Origin: Saprospiraceae bacterium
Lineage (GTDB): Bacteria; Bacteroidota; Bacteroidia; Chitinophagales; Saprospiraceae
DNA length: 64,000 nt
Direction of reading: 5' to 3'
Assembly (NCBI GenBank): GCA_016706365.1
Contig: JADJJU010000009.1
Coordinates: forward strand, 82,501 to 146,500
Shown here: in pieces, positions 11,217 through 21,273 of the stretch
Numbering within the stretch: position 1 is the stretch's first letter
How the letters are laid out: each line of letters begins with the position of its first letter
Made by a program: the position numbers and the translations under genes
The notes under the pieces: model-generated
What the model saw: the letters and a program-made list of their open reading frames with translations, nothing else
Database searches by the model: none
What the model was told of the DNA's origin: nothing

Positions 11217-12182
11217 ATGAAAACCCAATTTTACACTCAAACCTTCTCTAAGTCATTAAAAGTTGCTGCCCTTATTGTTTTATCGTTTAGCACTGCAATA
11301 AGTAATATAAGCGCCCAGTCAAACATTAACCAGCTTGATTCTAGCCTTAGTACTAATGAAAGTCCTTACCAGCTCACAATTTATGTAGTGCCATCCACTG
11401 AGTGGCTGGGTTGGAATTCTCCTCTTGCTCTGATGAAAAACACAGCCTGGAATAAAATATTTCCTGTCTTCCCAAAAAAGAAAAAAAGAGCCATCGGTCA
11501 TGTTTTTGTAGAGCTTACTGATGGGAACTATCGTTTTTTTGGTGGTATGACTACTCAGGGAGGAAATCATCAAATGAATAAGGTGATGAAGGAAGGATAT
11601 AATCTGGGCATTTTATTTGCTGAATTTCCCGGAGCTTTGGATTGTCCTAAGAAATTACAGATTGAATTGGATAAAAGGTGTGAAGATGGCGAGATTGCAT
11701 TTATGACTTTCAAATTGCACAAAGATAATTTCGAGCGCTTAAAAGAATATGTTGAGCAATATAAGCAAAGAGAGTACCACTTAATTTATAATGGAAAAAA
11801 TCAGCCTAGAAGAGGGCAGGGTGCAGGATGTTCAGCATTTGGGATCAGTTGCTTAGAAGTTGCCGGATTGTTACAGGCGGATTGGAAAGAGGAATGGACG
11901 ATGGCAGTAAGAGTGCCTGCACATCTAGTTGGTGGTCCAAGCACTGGTCAAAAAGTACCTGTTCTTTCAATGCTATTTGCCAACAGATGGGCAAATGAAG
12001 ATGAACCTCACCTGGTACTTGAACTTTATGAACCGTATTTGATACATGAATGGATAGTCAATCAGACAAAGCAAACAAATAAACCATCTAACATGAAAAC
12101 TTCAATGAATGAGAAAGCCTTAGGATTGAGTTTTGATTATACTCAGGTTTTGCCACCATCAGATCCTATATTTCTGGATTAA
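11217..12182 (+). CDS. Exported protein of unknown function
   Basis: 321 aa from the ATG at 11217, which gives a clean Sec signal peptide (MKTQFYTQTFSKSLKVAALI through SNISAQ). An upstream in-frame ATG at 11112 would add 35 residues translated from a palindromic intergenic sequence and is not favoured. The mature protein contains KRAIGHVFVELTDGNYRFFGGM and a Cys-containing segment (GQGAGCSAFGISCLEVAGLL). His in GHVFVEL and Cys in GAGCSAF might form a catalytic pair of a papain/NlpC-like fold, but this is only a resemblance in motif order. No family is recognised. It has no operon partners. Confidence 0.75.
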   Translation: MKTQFYTQTFSKSLKVAALIVLSFSTAISNISAQSNINQLDSSLSTNESPYQLTIYVVPSTEWLGWNSPLALMKNTAWNKIFPVFPKKKKRAIGHVFVELTDGNYRFFGGMTTQGGNHQMNKVMKEGYNLGILFAEFPGALDCPKKLQIELDKRCEDGEIAFMTFKLHKDNFERLKEYVEQYKQREYHLIYNGKNQPRRGQGAGCSAFGISCLEVAGLLQADWKEEWTMAVRVPAHLVGGPSTGQKVPVLSMLFANRWANEDEPHLVLELYEPYLIHEWIVNQTKQTNKPSNMKTSMNEKALGLSFDYTQVLPPSDPIFLD

Positions 12183-12283
12183 TCAGTGTGGTTAAAGTAC
12201 AATATATTCCCTTAATCACCTTCTTGATAATCCGGCTGATTTTTATATTTTGATAATAAAGATTTTTCAAAGCAAGGAAAACG

Positions 12284-12291
12284 TAATTTTG
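12284..12291 (+). promoter_or_regulatory. Possible Bacteroidota -7 promoter box for 12335
   Basis: TAATTTTG matches the Bacteroidota sigma-A -7 consensus TAnnTTTG and lies 43 nt before the AI-2E transporter start. No TTTG -33 element at the usual distance was found, so support is limited. Confidence 0.35.
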
Positions 12292-12334
12292 TATCTATTG
12301 ATATTCCCACACTACTAATTTAAATAGCAACATA

Positions 12335-13480
12335 ATGACGAAGCAAGATCCTTCAGAACAATCCGAGTTGAATGTTTCATTCGCGAGTTTATTTTTTGTC
12401 CTGGGAACAGTTTCATTATTTATAGGGATGATGTATGTAGGTCAGACCTTACTGGCCCCTGTAGCATTTGCAATATTGATTTCATTTATAATGTATCCAA
12501 TGTGTGTATGGATTGAGAAACGGCTGAAAAGCAGGACATGGGCAATTATTGTATCATTCTTCTTAGTAACCTTAGTGCTCAGTTCAATCATTTTCCTGTT
12601 TTCTTCTCAGCTGGTCAACATCGTCAATAACTTTGAAGACTTTACGTTGAAACTCAATGACATCCAAAATCAGATTATTCTTTTTATAAATACAAATATC
12701 CCTTTTGTACCCGAGATGAATAAAGATGGTCTGCTGGATATGGGAAAACAGTGGTTTACAAGTAATTCAGGAGGAATGCTTGCCGGTACGCTAAATGTGA
12801 CAGGCGTATTATTCACAGGTATCATGCTTACATTTATTTATACTTTTTTAATGCTCCTGTATCGTGATGGCATAAAGAATGCACTTTCCCATTTTGTTCC
12901 TGTGCACAAAAGACCGGAATTCCTCCTAATGCTTAGACAGATGAGAAAGGTGGGTCAGAAATATGTATCCGGTATGTTGATCATCATAACTATTCTTGCT
13001 ACTCTAAATACTATAGGTTTGCTTATTCTAGGTGTTGAATATGCTGTCTTTTTTGCAGTATTTGCAGCTTTTTTGGGGATAATACCTTATATAGGAACCA
13101 CTTTAGGCGGAGCATTGCCGGCAATTTATGCATTAATGACAACTGATTCCTTGTGGGTCCCTGTATCAGTAGTGCTGGTATTTTGGTTTATTCAATTGAT
13201 TGAAGGTAATTACCTGAGTCCCAGAATTATGGGAGGCAATTTGAATATTAATGCCCTGGTTTCTTTATTAGCATTGATTTTGGGAGGACTCATTTGGGGT
13301 GTAGCGGGGATGATATTATTTTTACCTTTCTTTTCTATATTCAAAGTAGCATGTGATCATTACAAAGAACTCCAACCAATAGGTAAATTGATTCAGGGGA
13401 ATTTATACGTTGTAGAAGAAAATAATTTAAAGGCAAAAATTGACAAATTATTGCATATCAACATGAAACAGAAGAAATAA
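12335..13480 (+). CDS. AI-2E family transporter (TqsA/PerM-like)
   Basis: 381 aa with about eight hydrophobic segments: pairs at 20-50 and 70-95, one near 160-185, and a cluster from 215 to 350. The family signature includes FLGIIPYIGTTLGGALPAIYA and the region IQLIEGNYLSPRIMGG. Members are inner-membrane proteins of the AI-2 exporter superfamily. Some export autoinducer-2 and others act as Na+/H+ antiporters, so the substrate here is open. It converges on the acyl-CoA ligase gene with 23 nt between stops. Confidence 0.9.
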   Translation: MTKQDPSEQSELNVSFASLFFVLGTVSLFIGMMYVGQTLLAPVAFAILISFIMYPMCVWIEKRLKSRTWAIIVSFFLVTLVLSSIIFLFSSQLVNIVNNFEDFTLKLNDIQNQIILFINTNIPFVPEMNKDGLLDMGKQWFTSNSGGMLAGTLNVTGVLFTGIMLTFIYTFLMLLYRDGIKNALSHFVPVHKRPEFLLMLRQMRKVGQKYVSGMLIIITILATLNTIGLLILGVEYAVFFAVFAAFLGIIPYIGTTLGGALPAIYALMTTDSLWVPVSVVLVFWFIQLIEGNYLSPRIMGGNLNINALVSLLALILGGLIWGVAGMILFLPFFSIFKVACDHYKELQPIGKLIQGNLYVVEENNLKAKIDKLLHINMKQKK

Positions 13481-13503
13481 GAGGGAGTAAGCCCATCCCA
13501 TTT

Positions 13504-15000
13504 TCAACACCAGCTTTTTACTATTTTGCGATCTATTTTACCTGTATCATTTTTGGGGATAGCATCAATAAGGCAAATCGATTTAGGAATTTTAAAAGCG
13601 GCCATTTTAGCTCTGCAAAAATTGAAGAAGTGATTCTCATCAAAAAGCTCCTTGTTTTTAGAGACAATGAAAGCCTTTCCGACTTCTCCCCATTTTGAAT
13701 CAGGAATTCCCACAATAACTACTTCACTAATTTCAGGATATTGTAAGATTATCCGCTCCAGCTCTGCAGGATAGACATTTTCTCCTCCGGAGATAAACAT
13801 ATTTTTGATTCTGTCTATCACATAAAAATATCCTTCTTCGTCACGATGAATAATATCGCCCGTTTTGAACCATCCATCTTCTGTAAATGAATCTGCAGTT
13901 GCTTTGGGTTGGTTCCAATACCCGGGAGTGACAATAGGGCCTCTGAATTGTAGCTCTCCTGATTCTGTTCCCGGCTGTTGATTTGAATCCTGAGAAACTA
14001 TTCGCCAGTCCACATAAAAATTAGGAAATCCAATGGATCCTTTTTTGCGCAAAGCATCTCTGTCATGCAATGAAGTAAGATTCGGGCCTACTTCCGTCAT
14101 ACCATATCCCTGACGAATCATCACATTTTTTTCAGCCCATTTTTCTATTACCGGAATAGGAAGTGGCTCTCCCCCTACGATGATGTTTATGAGCTCAGGC
14201 AATTCTATTTTGTTAAATTCTACCTGTTCTGTCATCATTTTCAGCATGGTAGGGACACCCATAAAGAGGGTGATTTTTTCCGATTTCAACAAATCCAGTA
14301 CAAGCTTTGCGTCAAATTTTTTCAACAAACAAGTGTAAGCGCCATGATGTAGAAATGGGGTAGTAAATACATTCCAGCCGCCGGTATGAAAAGGTGGCAT
14401 TACATTGATTGTTCGCGAGTGGGAGGTAATATTAAGTCGAAGACTCGTATTTATACTGTTCCAAAACATCATTCCATGTGTGTAAAGAGCGCCCTTAGGA
14501 TAACCTGTAGTTCCGGAAGTGTAGAGTATAAATACGGAATCGGAATGAGTGACCGGGGAATCTATTCTTATATCCTCAGTATCCTGGTTTTTTGAAAGAT
14601 CTGTTACTAATTCAATTGGAACAGTATCCTTTTTCCTCTTTTCATTAAGCAAATCCTGAAACTTGGTTTCAACAAATAGAAGAGATGGGCTTGCGTCATT
14701 GATCAGGTATTCGATTTCCGGGGGACTCAAGCGATAATTCAAAGGAACGAGGATGAATCCCAATTTGCATGCTGCCCCAAAAAGAATTAAATTTTCCAGG
14801 CAATTTTCGGACAAGGTAGCGATCCTGTTTCCTTTTTTAATTTTATGTTGAGACTGCAGATGGCGGGCGATTGCGTTGCTGAGCAGGTTCCATTCAGCAT
14901 AGCTCAGTGTTTTTCCTGATTCATATTCTTTTAAAGCAATCTGATCGGGACTATACTCCGCCCATTTTTTGCACCAGTCAACATGAGGTTCTACTTGCAT
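13504..15000 (-). CDS. AMP-dependent acyl-CoA synthetase/ligase
   Basis: 498 aa, full length for the ANL superfamily. The AMP/phosphate-binding P-loop VFILYTSGTTGYPKGA is near residues 152-167. The adenylate-binding region RQGYGMTEVGPNL is near 300. The hinge Asp lies in GWFKTGDI (about 375) followed by DRIKNMFISGGENVYPAELE. The catalytic Lys lies near the C-terminus (KNDTGKIDRK). It activates a carboxylic acid to its acyl-AMP and then the CoA thioester. It lies 21 nt downstream of a KASIII-like gene in the same orientation, so the two probably act together in acyl-chain assembly or loading. Chain length and substrate are not readable. Confidence 0.93.
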   Translation of the reverse strand: MQVEPHVDWCKKWAEYSPDQIALKEYESGKTLSYAEWNLLSNAIARHLQSQHKIKKGNRIATLSENCLENLILFGAACKLGFILVPLNYRLSPPEIEYLINDASPSLLFVETKFQDLLNEKRKKDTVPIELVTDLSKNQDTEDIRIDSPVTHSDSVFILYTSGTTGYPKGALYTHGMMFWNSINTSLRLNITSHSRTINVMPPFHTGGWNVFTTPFLHHGAYTCLLKKFDAKLVLDLLKSEKITLFMGVPTMLKMMTEQVEFNKIELPELINIIVGGEPLPIPVIEKWAEKNVMIRQGYGMTEVGPNLTSLHDRDALRKKGSIGFPNFYVDWRIVSQDSNQQPGTESGELQFRGPIVTPGYWNQPKATADSFTEDGWFKTGDIIHRDEEGYFYVIDRIKNMFISGGENVYPAELERIILQYPEISEVVIVGIPDSKWGEVGKAFIVSKNKELFDENHFFNFCRAKMAAFKIPKSICLIDAIPKNDTGKIDRKIVKSWC

Positions 15001-15021
15001 TATTAAGAATCATTGATGCTG

Positions 15022-16010
15022 CTAATATCTGAAAATTGTTCCGGCAAATGCTAATCCGCCTCCTGAACCTAAAAAACAAATGATATCACCTTTGTTTATT
15101 TTGCCGGATTCCATCAATGTATGAAAAGCCATAGGAATACATGCGGAACCAGTGTATCCAAAGTTATGCATGATTTCCACAGCTTTTTCATGTGCTTGAT
15201 TCAGTCGATCCATGGTTTCCCTGATTGTGTGGACATTGATCTGGGTGAGAATGTAATGACTTATATTATCAGGACTGATTTTGGCTTTGAGGCACATTTC
15301 TTTGATCATTGCAGTCCAAACCTCTGCATTTAATTCTTTAGGAAATTTTCGAACGAAAGCCAGTTGATGTTCATGCCGGGAAATACGCTCTGCAGTTACA
15401 GGGTATTTGGAGCCACCACCATATATTCCCATCCACTCATTGTATTCCCCTTTAGTTTTGAGCATACTGACCAGTTGTCCGGTAGTTTCAGTTTCCTGAG
15501 CCTGAAGGAGTACTGCCCCTGCTCCGTCAGCAAAGAGTGTGACTGTTTTTTTATCAGCCATATTCAAATATTTACTCATGGCATATCCACCTATGACTAA
15601 TACATTGCGATAGGATTCATCGGCCTGAATATATTTTGAGGCCATGTCCAGAGCAGTTACAAAACCAGCGCATGCAGTATTGATATCAAATGTTCCTGCA
15701 TTTACTGCTTTTATTCTATCCTGAATAATAGCAGCGGTGGAAGGAGATATATATTCGGGTGTATCCGTAGCAATTATTATAAGATCAATTGACTCTGGAT
15801 CGAGGGAGGAATTCTTTAGGCAAAGTATGGCTGCATGTTCACATAGATCGGCTGTGCTCTCTTCAGAGCTGCACCATCGTCTTTCGAAGATTTCTACATT
15901 AACACGCAGCCAGGAATCGACATCTTCACCTAATAATTCATTGAAAAACAGATTATCAACACCCGTTCCGGAGCATATGCCCCGGAACTTATTATTACAG
16001 CATTTCGCAT
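15022..16010 (-). CDS. KASIII-like 3-oxoacyl-ACP synthase, frameshifted
   Basis: Reading from the ATG at 16010 and restoring one base near 15956-15966 gives 330 codons, the normal FabH length. The first part reads MRNAVIISSGAYAPERV, then the frame is lost; it resumes as NLFFNELLGEDVDSWL. The catalytic Cys is present in NTACAGFV. The position of the usual HQAN histidine reads TQIN, and the usual GNTS asparagine region reads GYTGSACIP, so this is not an ordinary FabH and its decarboxylating His/Asn pair seems to be missing. Similar TQIN/GYTGSACIP proteins occur as FabH-like enzymes in other bacteria (from memory). It is transcribed before the acyl-CoA ligase. The missing base may be a sequencing error. 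Confidence 0.8.
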
Positions 16011-16065
16011 GTATATTTTTTCTTTGATTATGAGAGTGTCAGCCTAATTAATCCTTACAGATTTA

Positions 16066-18605
16066 TTATTGCTTTTTCTTGAATGCAGGTAGATTAACTC
16101 TTAATTCTAGTGAATATAATGGGCTTATGGCCGGAGATGCAACAAATTCTCTTACTTCCTGATTCAGAACATTAACGACCTGGCCTGCTACAGTAAACAT
16201 ATCATTTATGCGATATCCCACTGAAACATCAAGATTAAAGAATCCGCCCAAAGGACCATTGTTAAATGATCTTCCAACTCGTGCATTTTCAACTACCGGC
16301 GATCCTGCATAAATGAGATCAGTATTTGTACTCGCAGCTACATTAATACCGGAGAAGAAAAATATTTGTCCACCCACCTTCCGAACAAGCTTGCAAAGAA
16401 TTTTCCTCTGGAGTAATTCAATCCTGCACCTAATTTATGAGTGGGTGTATTGATAGGCAGATCATTTTCATCGACCTTGCCATTTCTGTTTCCGTCATTA
16501 TTGATGTCAGTAGTGTCTAAATCATACCCAAACCATGAATAGTTCAGCACTGCATTTAAACCGTCTGTAATAGCATAATTTAGAGAAGCATCGAAACCAT
16601 ATGTATCTACCCGTCCAAAATTCAGGTAAGTCAAAATTAAGCCGGCGCCTGTAGCAGGAGTTCCCGGAACTACTTCACTCATCGGAATTCCTCCCCTATG
16701 AGTCACTGTTCGTCCCTGAGTGGCAATATTGATAGCCGGGCTCAGGAAGTTTTCTGAAATATTATAATAAGCATTTGCATCAAAGTAAATTTTATCTGTC
16801 AATGCACCCTTATATCCTGCTTCAATAGTGTTGATAGTTTCTACAGTCAAGCCTTTAATTTCGGTACCATCAGACAATGTGAATCCCGGACCATTGCCCA
16901 ATAATACTCCACCAAATATGTTTGCTTCGAGATTCAGAATGGTTGGTGCGGCAATTCCTTTACCATAAGTAAGTCTCCAGGCACCCTTGTCATTGAAATA
17001 TACTATACCAGCTTTTGGAATGAAGTTGAACCCATAAAGGTCATGGTTGTCAGCTCTGGCTGCAGCCACCAGACGCAAATTTTTTCCCAAAAAATATTCA
17101 AGCTGTGCATAACCTCCTAATTGGCCTATTTGTATGTCTTCTCCATTATCCAGCAAGTAAGTGCCATTAGAATTTGCCAGATCCAATTGGTATTGAGCCC
17201 CTACTATATATTTGAAAGCTCCAACCTGGTCATTGTATTGAGCTTCACCATTCAACCTTCTTGATTTATCTGTGAAAACTGCACCACGCTTGAGCGGAAA
17301 ACCTGCCTGAGGAGAAATTCCAAACCATTGCTCATTAAATGATCTGGCCTTTGCTTCTGCTTCTGGAAAACCTGCATTGGTAAAACTTAAATAGTTCTGA
17401 GTTCTCTGATTCATAGCGAATGTACTGTCAGAATTGGAGACTGTATAGTAAGCATTTGCATACAATCTTGGCGAAACATATCTTGCCTGAAAGATTTGAA
17501 TTGTCCAGTCTTTGATCTGGTTTCGTCCTGCATTTGTATTGCCAATATTGTTGTTTTTGCTACCGCCATAGGTAAGAATGATATCGGAAGTTTCATTTGG
17601 AGAAATGTATAGAGCAGCTTCACCTTTCAGAGAATTGAATTTTCTATCCAGATCTAATTCAGGAACAGCATTATATCTGATTCCTGTTCCATTACCGGGA
17701 CCTCCAAAAATTGGGTTGTCAAATGCGGTGTTAAAATAATACACTGTATCCGTGAATTCGAATTCCTCTCCCTGAGTATACTCTGCACTCACTTTGAATG
17801 CGAGCATATCATTGATTTTGGTGGCATGTCTGAGTCTTCCTGTGAGCACACTTTGATTTCCGGCTCCCAGTACAAGGGTTGTTCCTTCAAATGTTCTTGG
17901 ATCTTTTGTGATTGTATTTAATAGGCCATTATGTGCATTAGGTCCATAAAGTGCTGATGATGGGCCCAGAATGACCTCAATCCGTTCAATATCTTCTTTT
18001 ACTGTAGTACTTAAAACTCCTAAGGGAAGACCGGTTGCTACAAGAGATGAAAGGCGGCCATCATTGATCTGTAAATTTTTTGGATTAAATGCACTGTTAA
18101 AGCCCCTGGCATTAACGCCAATGCCCAATACACCTGATCTTACATAGTCCAAACCTCGCTGCCTTCCCAATAATTCTGCCACATTAAATGAAGGCTGCTC
18201 ACTGAGAGCTTTAGCTCCGATGACAGAGATTGTAGCAGGGGCATTGGTTATTTTTTCTGCCCGACGGCTGGCAGAAATTACCACTTCCTGTCCCACCATA
18301 GACGTTTGTTCAAGAGCTGCATCCAGCTGAGTGACAGAACCAGCCTGAATATTCACTATTTCAGTTCTTGTGTTGTAGCCAACATAAGAAATAAGGATAG
18401 TTCTCTCACCGGCTGCCAAATCCAGCTTGTATGCACCTGAATTGTCTGAAACGGTTCCAACATTGGTGCCATCCAGAAAAATATTAACACCAAAAAGGCC
18501 TTCGCCGGTTTTAGCATCAGTAATGGTTCCGGAAAGGCTTCCTTTTTGGGCCATCACTATGCTTGCGAGCACTGTGCACATGAACAGGAGTAAGTATCTT
18601 TTCAT
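16066..18605 (-). CDS. TonB-dependent receptor, frameshifted near C-terminus
   Basis: About 846 aa after restoring one base. Signal peptide 1-19. A carboxypeptidase-regulatory-like beta-sandwich domain follows (about 20-105, KGSLSGTITDAKTGEGLFGV). The plug domain (about 115-235) contains RRAEKITNAPATISVIG and IERIEVILGPSSALYGPNA. A 22-strand-type barrel runs to the C-terminus. The frame breaks in an A/T run at about 16357-16365: the first frame ends FSSPVLM, while the shifted frame continues FFFSGINVAASTNTDL and ends in LELRVNLPAFKKKQ. Such receptors take up large ligands (siderophores, vitamins, glycans) in a TonB-driven manner. No SusD partner follows. The shift is likely a sequence error. 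Confidence 0.88.
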
Positions 18606-19111
18606 AAATTTACCGTTTTGTTGATTGTGTAGAATAAAAAAGCTTGTTGAAACAGGTTACCAAAATCATGTCTTGTAGTTCAGGTAAAATTGTTTATATT
18701 ATTTCGCAACTAATGTAGATCATCTGTCACATGTGCTTTGATTTTATTAAAAGTATTTTGGCCGGACATAAAGGTGTAAAATTCTACTAATATTATTTAA
18801 ATGCTTCTATTGCAATAAGATATACTATGTGTTATAAAGGTGGATCAAATGATGAGCTTCACAAATAAATTATTGAACTCTAACACTTTGCGAGCGTAAC
18901 TCCCTGCTACGCCACTCACGCTCTCACTAGTTAGTGGAAATGATCTTCTAATCAAGTAGCTGAAAGCTACTTTGAGCAACTGCACACACACATTGCTTCC
19001 CTTAGCTTCCAGCTACGGCATTCAAGAAAAATAATTCCTGCGAAAGACAAACTTTGAGGCAAGAAAATCCAGTCCTTTGGATGGTATTTAAAGTATTTAA
19101 AATTAAAAAAA
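18606..19111. repeat. Intergenic region with GTAGCTgaaAGCTAC-type repeats
   Basis: 506 nt without a gene. It contains a perfect palindrome (arms GTAGCT/AGCTAC, 3-nt loop) at 18956-18970 followed by TTTGAGCAACTG, and about 50 nt later CTTCCAGCTACGGCATTCAA. Related copies occur on the other side of the next gene (19695-19813), so that gene is bracketed by the same repeat family. The left end should hold the promoter of the TonB receptor gene. Confidence 0.6.
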
Positions 19112-19654
19112 ATGGATCGCAAGTTGATACTTTATATAGCAATGAGTCTTGATGGATATATTGCAGGGCCTGATGATAATCTTGACTTTTTGTCTTGTGT
19201 ACAAATACCCGGAGAAGATTATGGATATAGTAAGTTCAATTCTCAGGTAGACACATTAATATGGGGTAGAAAAACTTATGATAAGATGCTGAGCTTCGGT
19301 ATCGATTTTCCACATAAAGACAAGAAATGTTATGTGCTTTCCAAATCGAGGTCCGGGCAGGATGAAAATGTAGAATATTACGGTGGGGAGCTTACCAATC
19401 TGATTAAAAGATTAAAAGAAGAAGATGGGAAACACATTTATTGTGACGGTGGCGGTGAAATTGTATCAGCTTTATTGCAGGCAAATTTGATTGATCAGTT
19501 AATAATCTCAGTGATTCCATATCTGCTTGGTTCAGGGGCTAGATTATTCCATGAAGGTAGACCTGAAGCAGCTTTGAGCTTTCTAAATTCTACTACATAT
19601 CCTTCAGGATTAGTGCAACTATGTTATGTACGTAAGTTGGAAACTGCAATCTAA
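19112..19654 (+). CDS. Dihydrofolate reductase/RibD C-terminal family protein
   Basis: 180 aa. It begins with KLILYIAMSLDGYIAGPDDNLDFL, the standard N-terminus of the RibD-C/DHFR-like family. It also has TLIWGRKTYDKML, IYCDGGGEIVSALLQANLID (NADPH-binding glycine cluster) and ISVIPYLLGSGARLF. These small cytosolic reductases use NADPH; the physiological substrate is usually unknown, and this is not a classical folA. The gene stands alone and is flanked on both sides by the GTAGCTgaaAGCTAC repeat family. Confidence 0.9.
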   Translation: MDRKLILYIAMSLDGYIAGPDDNLDFLSCVQIPGEDYGYSKFNSQVDTLIWGRKTYDKMLSFGIDFPHKDKKCYVLSKSRSGQDENVEYYGGELTNLIKRLKEEDGKHIYCDGGGEIVSALLQANLIDQLIISVIPYLLGSGARLFHEGRPEAALSFLNSTTYPSGLVQLCYVRKLETAI

Positions 19655-19918
19655 AACACAATCCATACAGGTAAACACTCACACTGCTTTCCGTATCTCT
19701 CAGCTACGGCACTCAAACTCCCACACTAATAAGCAGGATTGAACTACTAACACGTAGCTGAAAGGTACTCTGAGCAAGTGAGGATAAGGAGATCGTAGCT
19801 GAAAGCTACTCTGGTACTATTAAACGCTCTGATTAACTAAACACTCACTTGAGCCGCAATTGATTATCTTTGGCCCCAATTCAGAATTGATATGCATATA
19901 CATTGTTTGAAGTAAAAT
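19655..19918. repeat. Repeat-containing spacer matching the 18.6-19.1 kb spacer
   Basis: 264 nt. CTCAGCTACGGCACTCAAAC (about 19699-19718) matches the element near 19010. GTAGCTGAAAGGTACTCTGA with GCAAGTG (19754-19780) and GTAGCTGAAAGCTACTCTG (19795-19813) match the element at 18956-18982. The promoter of tmk should lie at the right end. Confidence 0.65.
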
Positions 19919-20545
19919 ATGAGCAGAAGAAATCTTTTTATTGCTTTTGAAGGTATTGATGGAAGTGGCAAAAGTACGCAGGTGCGATTACTTTCAGATC
20001 GACTCATTCAGAAAGGCAATAAAGTGTACACAACATTTGAACCTACAAATAGCAGAATTGGCACAATGATTCGTGACATTTTTAGCCATAAAATGGAAGG
20101 AGATCACAGAACTATTGCAGGATTATTTGTTGCGGATCGACTCGATCATCTTTTAGATTCTCAAAACGGCATGTTGAAGATGATGAAAGATGGCTTCAAT
20201 GTAATATCAGACAGATATTATTTCTCTTCCTATGCATACCATGGTACTCACATGTCCATGGATTGGGTGATAGATGCCAATGCAATGAGTGCCGCACTTC
20301 TCAGGCCTGATATTAACATTTTTATTGATGTGGCTCCGGAAGTTAGTATGGAAAGAATCAGGCAATCCAGAGAGTCGGTCGAAATGTATGAGACTCTTGA
20401 AAATTTGAAGGCGGTGAGAAATAAATATATGGAAGCTTTTGAAAAACTTTCAGGGGTGGAAAAAGTATGTATGATAGATGGAAACCGGGATCAGGCAACA
20501 ATTGCAGAAGATGTCCTGAAATGTATAGAAAGAATTGGAAATTAA
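19919..20545 (+). CDS. tmk: Thymidylate kinase
   Basis: 208 aa. The P-loop is FEGIDGSGKSTQ (residues 9-20). The DR-Y/H motif is SDRYYFSSYAYHG (about 98-110). The C-terminal half has INIFIDVAPEVSMERIRQS. It phosphorylates dTMP to dTDP, an essential step in dTTP synthesis. The length is typical and the protein looks intact. It converges on the thioredoxin-fold gene with 18 nt between stops. Confidence 0.95.
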   Translation: MSRRNLFIAFEGIDGSGKSTQVRLLSDRLIQKGNKVYTTFEPTNSRIGTMIRDIFSHKMEGDHRTIAGLFVADRLDHLLDSQNGMLKMMKDGFNVISDRYYFSSYAYHGTHMSMDWVIDANAMSAALLRPDINIFIDVAPEVSMERIRQSRESVEMYETLENLKAVRNKYMEAFEKLSGVEKVCMIDGNRDQATIAEDVLKCIERIGN

Positions 20546-20563
20546 GATTAAAAGTGAACTGGT

Positions 20564-21121
20564 CTAGTCGTTTTTTACAAACGCAGGCTGCATTGGTACA
20601 TAATTTCTTTCATATGTCACCCAGGGAGTTGTCTTGTGGTGATTCTTGCCGAAGAAAGTAATTATTTTTTCAAATTTCTGAGCGGTCAAATAACCCTGGA
20701 TAGGCTGAATTACTTTGTAATTTTCATCCAAAAAAACAATGGTAGGATATGACAATTTTCCTTTAGAAAATGCTAAAGCCAGTTCATTATAACCAGTATT
20801 TCCTGATTTTACAAATTTGTATGATTTGCCATTGAACTCTACCTGTTCCTTTGTTTCAGCGTTGAACTTAATAGCGTAGTAATTATCATTGATATATTTA
20901 ACAATGTGTGGCTCCTTGAAAGTGCCTTTTTCCATTTTCTTGCACCAACCGCACCAATCTGTATAAACGTCCACCATAAATTTACGGGGATTGTTTTTGG
21001 AAAGGACTTGAGCCTCCTCAATGGAAATCCAATTGATCTTCTCCTGAGCTATCGAAAGTGACACCTGCATGATTCCTATCATGGATAATGTAAGTGTGAA
21101 AATAGTTCGGTTGAATGACAT
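20564..21121 (-). CDS. Exported thioredoxin-fold protein
   Basis: 185 aa with a signal peptide (about 1-26, ending SIAQE). The thioredoxin fold follows with YTDWCGWCKKMEKGTF, a CGWC redox motif near residues 58-61, and the cis-Pro region GKLSYPTIVFLDEN. It resembles the thioredoxin_7/DUF255-type periplasmic thioredoxins of Bacteroidota. The expected role is reduction or oxidation of disulfides in the periplasm; no partner gene is adjacent. Confidence 0.88.
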   Translation of the reverse strand: MSFNRTIFTLTLSMIGIMQVSLSIAQEKINWISIEEAQVLSKNNPRKFMVDVYTDWCGWCKKMEKGTFKEPHIVKYINDNYYAIKFNAETKEQVEFNGKSYKFVKSGNTGYNELALAFSKGKLSYPTIVFLDENYKVIQPIQGYLTAQKFEKIITFFGKNHHKTTPWVTYERNYVPMQPAFVKND

Positions 21122-21273
21122 GATAATTTTTTACGATTTCAAATACAAAATAACAGCTTTATAACTGCAAAAACAAACTCCTGGTAACTGGCAGGCAGCT
21201 ATTTATAATAATTTTAACGTTTCACATAGGTATTATAGCGATTAGGGCACTCAATAAAACAAATATTATATAT

